Below are positions 60,722 through 64,000 of a stretch of DNA of 64,000 bases, piece after piece. The stretch is from an uncultured Bacilli bacterium (GTDB lineage: Bacteria > Bacillota_I > Bacilli_A > RF39 > UBA660). The position numbers and the translations under genes were made by a program. The stretch spans positions 1 through 64,000 of the forward strand of contig CAKORR010000005.1 in the NCBI GenBank assembly GCA_934101595.1, read 5' to 3'. Every line of letters begins with the position of its first letter. Position 1 is the stretch's first letter. A model generated the notes under the pieces. It was given only the letters and a program-made list of their open reading frames with translations. It searched no databases and had not been told where the DNA came from.

Positions 60722-62175
60722 TATTCTACCTCCTTGGCAATTTGATTTTTATAATCCATCGTTTGTTCTAAAGCATAAGCGATATTAAGAACATTCTCAT
60801 CATCATAACAATTTCCAGTAATATTTATACCAACTGGCAATCCAGATACAAATCCATCCGGAATAGTTATAGAAGGAAATCCACCATAATTTCCGATTTG
60901 AAGATGTTCATCAAGTGCTGTCAATTCATCACTTAAGGATTCGTTATCACTAAATTTCTTAGCTGGACCAATACCAACAGGTAAAACTACCGCATCATAG
61001 GTCTTATATAAATTTTTCCATGTATCAACAAGTAGTCTTCTTACTCTTTGAGCATTATTAAAATATCTTTCTTTATTTTCTTTTTGCAAAACATAACTAC
61101 CAATTATAAATCTTCTTTTGATAAGCGGAGAAAAACCTTTAGTACGATAATCTTTAATCATATCAATGTAATTGTTACCATTTCCACGAGGTCCAAATAT
61201 TATACCTGTTAAATTGCTCATATTACTTGTAGCTTCAGCTGAATGAATTACAACATATGCACTAAATGAGGCATTAAGTAGATCTCTTGGTACACTAACC
61301 TCTTCCACCTGAACACCAAGTTTTTTAAGATTATTTAATACTTCAAAAAAGTTTTCAAGATGATCTTTTAATGTTTTAGAAGGGTTTTTATAATTATCTA
61401 TATTACATAATTCTTTTATATAACATACTTTTTTTCCTTTAACATTGCCATTTAGTGCCTCACTTAAATGAATATTTTTTGAATCCCAAGAAGTCATATC
61501 ATTTTCGTCAATGCCTTTCATATTGTCTACAACTAAACTGGCATCATAGACATTTCTTGCTAAAACACCCAAGTGATCAAGGCTTGAAGCAAAGGGAAAC
61601 ACCCCATAACGTGAAATCATACCGTAAGTAGGCTTATAGCCGACAATGCCACAATACGCTGCAGGCTTACGAATGGAATCTCCTGTGTCAGTACCAGTTG
61701 CATATGGAAAAACACCGGCTGCAACAGCACAAGCTGAACCTGCAGATGAACCAGCACACATTCTTGTCTTATCCCAGGGATTTAAAACTTTGCCTGTGTG
61801 ACCAGTAGTTCCAGTACCTCCCATACCAAATTCATCTAAAACTGTTTTTCCTAGTTTTACTGCTCCAGCTTTGTCCAAATTTACAATGCTAGTAGCCGAA
61901 AAAAATGGTACATAGTCTTTTAGCGTATTTGAAGAACCCGTAGATAAAATATCCTTAGTCGAATAATTATCTTTTATTCCATAAGGTATACCCGATAAAA
62001 TATTATCAGTAACCTCAACTGGCTTAGCATCATCAATAATTGTCACAAATGCATTATATTTGTTATTTACAAGATGAGCTTTTTCTAATGATTCCTTGAT
62101 TAATTCCTCACTAGTTACTTCTTTTTTCATTAACGCTTCATGAATTAATCTTAAGTCTTTGTCCATGTATTTCAT
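60721..62175 (-). CDS. gatA: Asp/Glu-tRNA amidotransferase subunit A
   Basis: The 484-residue amidase-signature enzyme has the catalytic Lys in GIPYGIKDNYSTKD, the Ser pair in AGSSAGSACAVAAG and GTDTGDSIRKPAAYCG. It releases ammonia from glutamine. The start overlaps the gatC stop as TAATG. ATG three codons later is an alternative. Confidence 0.97.
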   Translation of the reverse strand: MKYMDKDLRLIHEALMKKEVTSEELIKESLEKAHLVNNKYNAFVTIIDDAKPVEVTDNILSGIPYGIKDNYSTKDILSTGSSNTLKDYVPFFSATSIVNLDKAGAVKLGKTVLDEFGMGGTGTTGHTGKVLNPWDKTRMCAGSSAGSACAVAAGVFPYATGTDTGDSIRKPAAYCGIVGYKPTYGMISRYGVFPFASSLDHLGVLARNVYDASLVVDNMKGIDENDMTSWDSKNIHLSEALNGNVKGKKVCYIKELCNIDNYKNPSKTLKDHLENFFEVLNNLKKLGVQVEEVSVPRDLLNASFSAYVVIHSAEATSNMSNLTGIIFGPRGNGNNYIDMIKDYRTKGFSPLIKRRFIIGSYVLQKENKERYFNNAQRVRRLLVDTWKNLYKTYDAVVLPVGIGPAKKFSDNESLSDELTALDEHLQIGNYGGFPSITIPDGFVSGLPVGINITGNCYDDENVLNIAYALEQTMDYKNQIAKEVE

Positions 62176-62465
62176 TAGCCCACCACCTTTGGTACGATTA
62201 TCTCTTCACCATCATGGCAATCACAATTTTTTAGTAATTCTTCGCGAGTAATAGAATCTTCAACCACATCTTCTCTTAGCTGATATTCAAAATCATCAAG
62301 TGCATGTGTCATTGGTTCAGCGTCTTTAATGTTTGGTATTTTATTAATTAAATCTATTTGTCTATCTATTTTGTCAAATTCATCAAGCACCATTTTATTT
62401 TCTTCTTCAGAAAGGCCAATTAATAGCTTATCAGCCAAATCATTAACTAATTCTTTCGTAAACAT
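62175..62465 (-). CDS. gatC: Asp/Glu-tRNA amidotransferase subunit C
   Basis: The 96-residue GatC has LADKLLIGLSEEENKMVLDEFDKI and AEPMTHALD, as in the small subunit that wraps GatA and GatB. It is the first of gatC-gatA-gatB, which share overlapping codons. ATG at 62465 follows AGGAGTG. It begins nine bases after asnS. Confidence 0.93.
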   Translation of the reverse strand: MFTKELVNDLADKLLIGLSEEENKMVLDEFDKIDRQIDLINKIPNIKDAEPMTHALDDFEYQLREDVVEDSITREELLKNCDCHDGEEIIVPKVVG

Positions 62466-62473
62466 ATACACTC

Positions 62474-63853
62474 CTAATATTCACAAGATCCTGGAGTTCT
62501 TGGATATGGTATAACATCTCTTATATTATCTACACCCGTTAAATATATTAGCAATCTTTCAAATCCCATGCCAAATCCTGAGTGAACACAACCACCATAT
62601 CTTCTTAGGTTCATATACCATTCAAGTTGTGATGCATCCATGCTAAGTTCTTGCATTCTGTTTTTAAGTTTATCATAATTTTCTTCTCTTTGACTGCCAC
62701 CCATTAATTCACCAGCTCCTGGAACTTCTAAGTCTACAGCGGCAACAGTTTCATTATCACTATTTTGCTTCATATAAAAGGCTTTAATATCTTTAGGCCA
62801 GTTCTTTATAAAAACCGGTCCATTAAAGTATTCTGTAATATATTTTTCATGTTCTTTAGCAATATCTTCACCATATTCCGGAGCAAATTCCCACTTTACA
62901 TCAGCTTCTTTTAATATTTTTATAACATCTTTATGATCTATTCTGGTAAATTTACTAGTAACAAGCTTATTTAATTTATCTGTTAATCCGGGTTCAACAA
63001 ACTTATCAAAAAATGCTATTTCATTAGAACATTTATCCAAAACATATTTGACAACATATTTTAACATATCTTCCATTATGTCCATATCTTGCTCTAGATC
63101 ACAAAAAGCTATTTCAGGTTCAATCATCCAAAATTCATTGGCATGAGTTTTAGTGTTAGAATTTTCAGCTCTAAAAGTTGGGCCAAATGTATAAGTTTTC
63201 TTATAAGCCATAGCAAATGTTTCAGCTTCAAGTTGACCAGATACAGTTAAATTGGCTTGTTTAGAAAAGAAATCTTTCTTATAATCAACTTTACCATCAT
63301 TAGCTATCTTATCTAAATCAAGAGTAGTAACTTGAAACATCTCACCTGCTCCCTCACAATCACTGGCAGTAATTAATGGGGCATGAAAGTAAACATAATT
63401 TCTATCTTGAAAATATTTATGAATAGCATATGCTGCTACACTTCTAACTCTAAATACAGCATTAAATAGATTAGTACGTGGTCTTAAATAAGCTATTTCT
63501 CTTAAAAATTCTCTAGTAGGTCTTCCTTTTTTTTGCAAAGGATAATCATCTTCCACATCGCCAAGTAAAGAATAATCTACAAGTAAAAGTTCAAACTCTT
63601 GTCCTTCTTTAGGTGAAGAAATAAGTTTTCCTTGAACTCTAATTGCACTTCCTATCTTGACTTTAGTTAACTCTAAAAAGTTTTTAATAGATTCATCATC
63701 ATAAACAACTTGCAGAGTTTTAAAACAAGTACCATCACTTAAATCTATAAAACCAAAATGAGCTTGCTTACGATGAGCCTTAACCCAACCATTTATAGTA
63801 ATTTCTTTATCTATATATTTTTCTTTTTCTTTATAAATATCTATTATATCCAT
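62474..63853 (-). CDS. asnS: Asparaginyl-tRNA synthetase
   Basis: The 459-residue class IIb synthetase has an N-terminal OB fold (ITINGWVKAHRKQAHFGFIDL), motif 2 TFGPTFRAENSNTKTHANEFWMIEPE and motif 3 GFGMGFERLLIYL, ending IPYPRTPGSCEY as in AsnRS. It stands where aspS stands in Bacillus (hisS-aspS-yrvM). With AsnRS and GatCAB both present, GatCAB probably serves mainly Gln-tRNA. The ribosome-binding site AAAGGAG overlaps the upstream stop codon. Confidence 0.95.
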   Translation of the reverse strand: MDIIDIYKEKEKYIDKEITINGWVKAHRKQAHFGFIDLSDGTCFKTLQVVYDDESIKNFLELTKVKIGSAIRVQGKLISSPKEGQEFELLLVDYSLLGDVEDDYPLQKKGRPTREFLREIAYLRPRTNLFNAVFRVRSVAAYAIHKYFQDRNYVYFHAPLITASDCEGAGEMFQVTTLDLDKIANDGKVDYKKDFFSKQANLTVSGQLEAETFAMAYKKTYTFGPTFRAENSNTKTHANEFWMIEPEIAFCDLEQDMDIMEDMLKYVVKYVLDKCSNEIAFFDKFVEPGLTDKLNKLVTSKFTRIDHKDVIKILKEADVKWEFAPEYGEDIAKEHEKYITEYFNGPVFIKNWPKDIKAFYMKQNSDNETVAAVDLEVPGAGELMGGSQREENYDKLKNRMQELSMDASQLEWYMNLRRYGGCVHSGFGMGFERLLIYLTGVDNIRDVIPYPRTPGSCEY

Positions 63854-63867
63854 TAATTTTATCTCCT

Positions 63868-64000
63868 TTAGAACGTAGAAACAATGTAATCTATTATTTC
63901 TGCTTCATCAACTTTTGTTTCTTCTTTAGTTATATTATCTTTAACATTTATTAAGCCTCTACTTAAATCATCACTATTTAATATGATTAAAGCTTTGGCC
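63868..64000 (-). CDS. Probable histidyl-tRNA synthetase, C-terminal end (partial)
   Basis: The last 43 residues of a frame that continues beyond the window read AKALIILNSDDLSRGLINVK and then end IIDYIVSTF. This looks like the last strands and helix of a class II anticodon-binding domain, as in HisRS, and hisS precedes the aspS/asnS place in Bacillus. The fragment is too short for certainty. Confidence 0.5.
   Translation of the reverse strand, partial: AKALIILNSDDLSRGLINVKDNITKEETKVDEAEIIDYIVSTF

Noticed and set aside
1..64000. CRISPR array, tRNA or rRNA genes
   Set aside because: No spaced direct repeats of CRISPR type, no cloverleaf with a conserved TTCGA-type arm and no rRNA-like stretch were noticed on either strand; a dedicated tRNA search was not possible.

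Overview
This is a low-GC chromosomal segment (roughly 30% G+C by eye) from an endospore-forming or recently spore-forming Bacillota. It uses the standard bacterial code: TGA is a stop, for example at the ends of spoIVFB and tadC. Ribosome-binding sites are often of the GGTGAT type. The gene order follows Bacillus blocks: comEC-holA; spoIIB-like/radC/mreC/mreD/spoIVFA/spoIVFB/rplU/prp/rpmA/obg; dnaG-rpoD-trmK; and hisS/asnS...6S RNA/tcdA...rarA. The small gene set, Tad pilus and sortase-type adhesins suggest an uncultured gut-type lineage near Erysipelotrichia, RF39 or TANB77. That placement is inference.

Layout. (1) 1-3.6 kb is an accessory insertion between the 3' end of comEC and holA. It holds a second, truncated comEC 3' end, a CheD/CNF-like deamidase-fold protein, a YhcG/DUF1016 nuclease and decayed ORFs. 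(2) 3.7-15.3 kb holds replication, ribosomal, cell-shape and sporulation genes. (3) 15.4-20.2 kb is a Tad pilus operon (Flp pilin, TadE-like proteins, CpaE, CpaF, TadB, TadC). (4) 20.2-31 kb holds sepF, divIVA, sigK, dGTPase, a YmfF/YmfH peptidase pair, uvrC and an Rnf-like C/D pair. (5) 30.2-40.8 kb holds a thioester adhesin, dnaG-rpoD-trmK, a PilC-like protein, a prepilin peptidase, spoIIM, mnmA and an HTH regulator.

(6) 40.85-46.03 kb is the most striking region: a 5,160-bp filamentous phage (inovirus) integrated exactly between two copies of a 28-bp Xer dif site. It carries an HUH Rep, a Zot/pI ATPase, a pVIII-like coat protein, several membrane or minor-coat proteins, a hairpin-rich origin-like gap and a divergent ribbon-helix-helix repressor. 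Host genes on both sides converge on this point, as expected for the replication terminus. (7) 46.0-50.3 kb has a second mobile element of about 2.85 kb, with a large serine recombinase, a small ORF and a cargo gene of unknown function. It splits a ZIP metal transporter at its HNIPEG motif. (8) 50.3-64 kb has a forespore-type basic peptide, XerD, RarA, a sortase with a VWA/MucBP adhesin, TcdA, 6S RNA, a HerA-like ATPase, GatCAB, AsnRS and the end of a probable HisRS.

The genes combine into recognisable systems: sporulation (pro-sigma-K and its protease SpoIVFB with SpoIVFA, SpoIIM, a SpoIIB-like SPOR protein, a sigma-G-like promoter), surface attachment (Tad pilus, two sortase-type adhesins) and a terminus (dif, XerD) exploited by a Xer-dependent phage.
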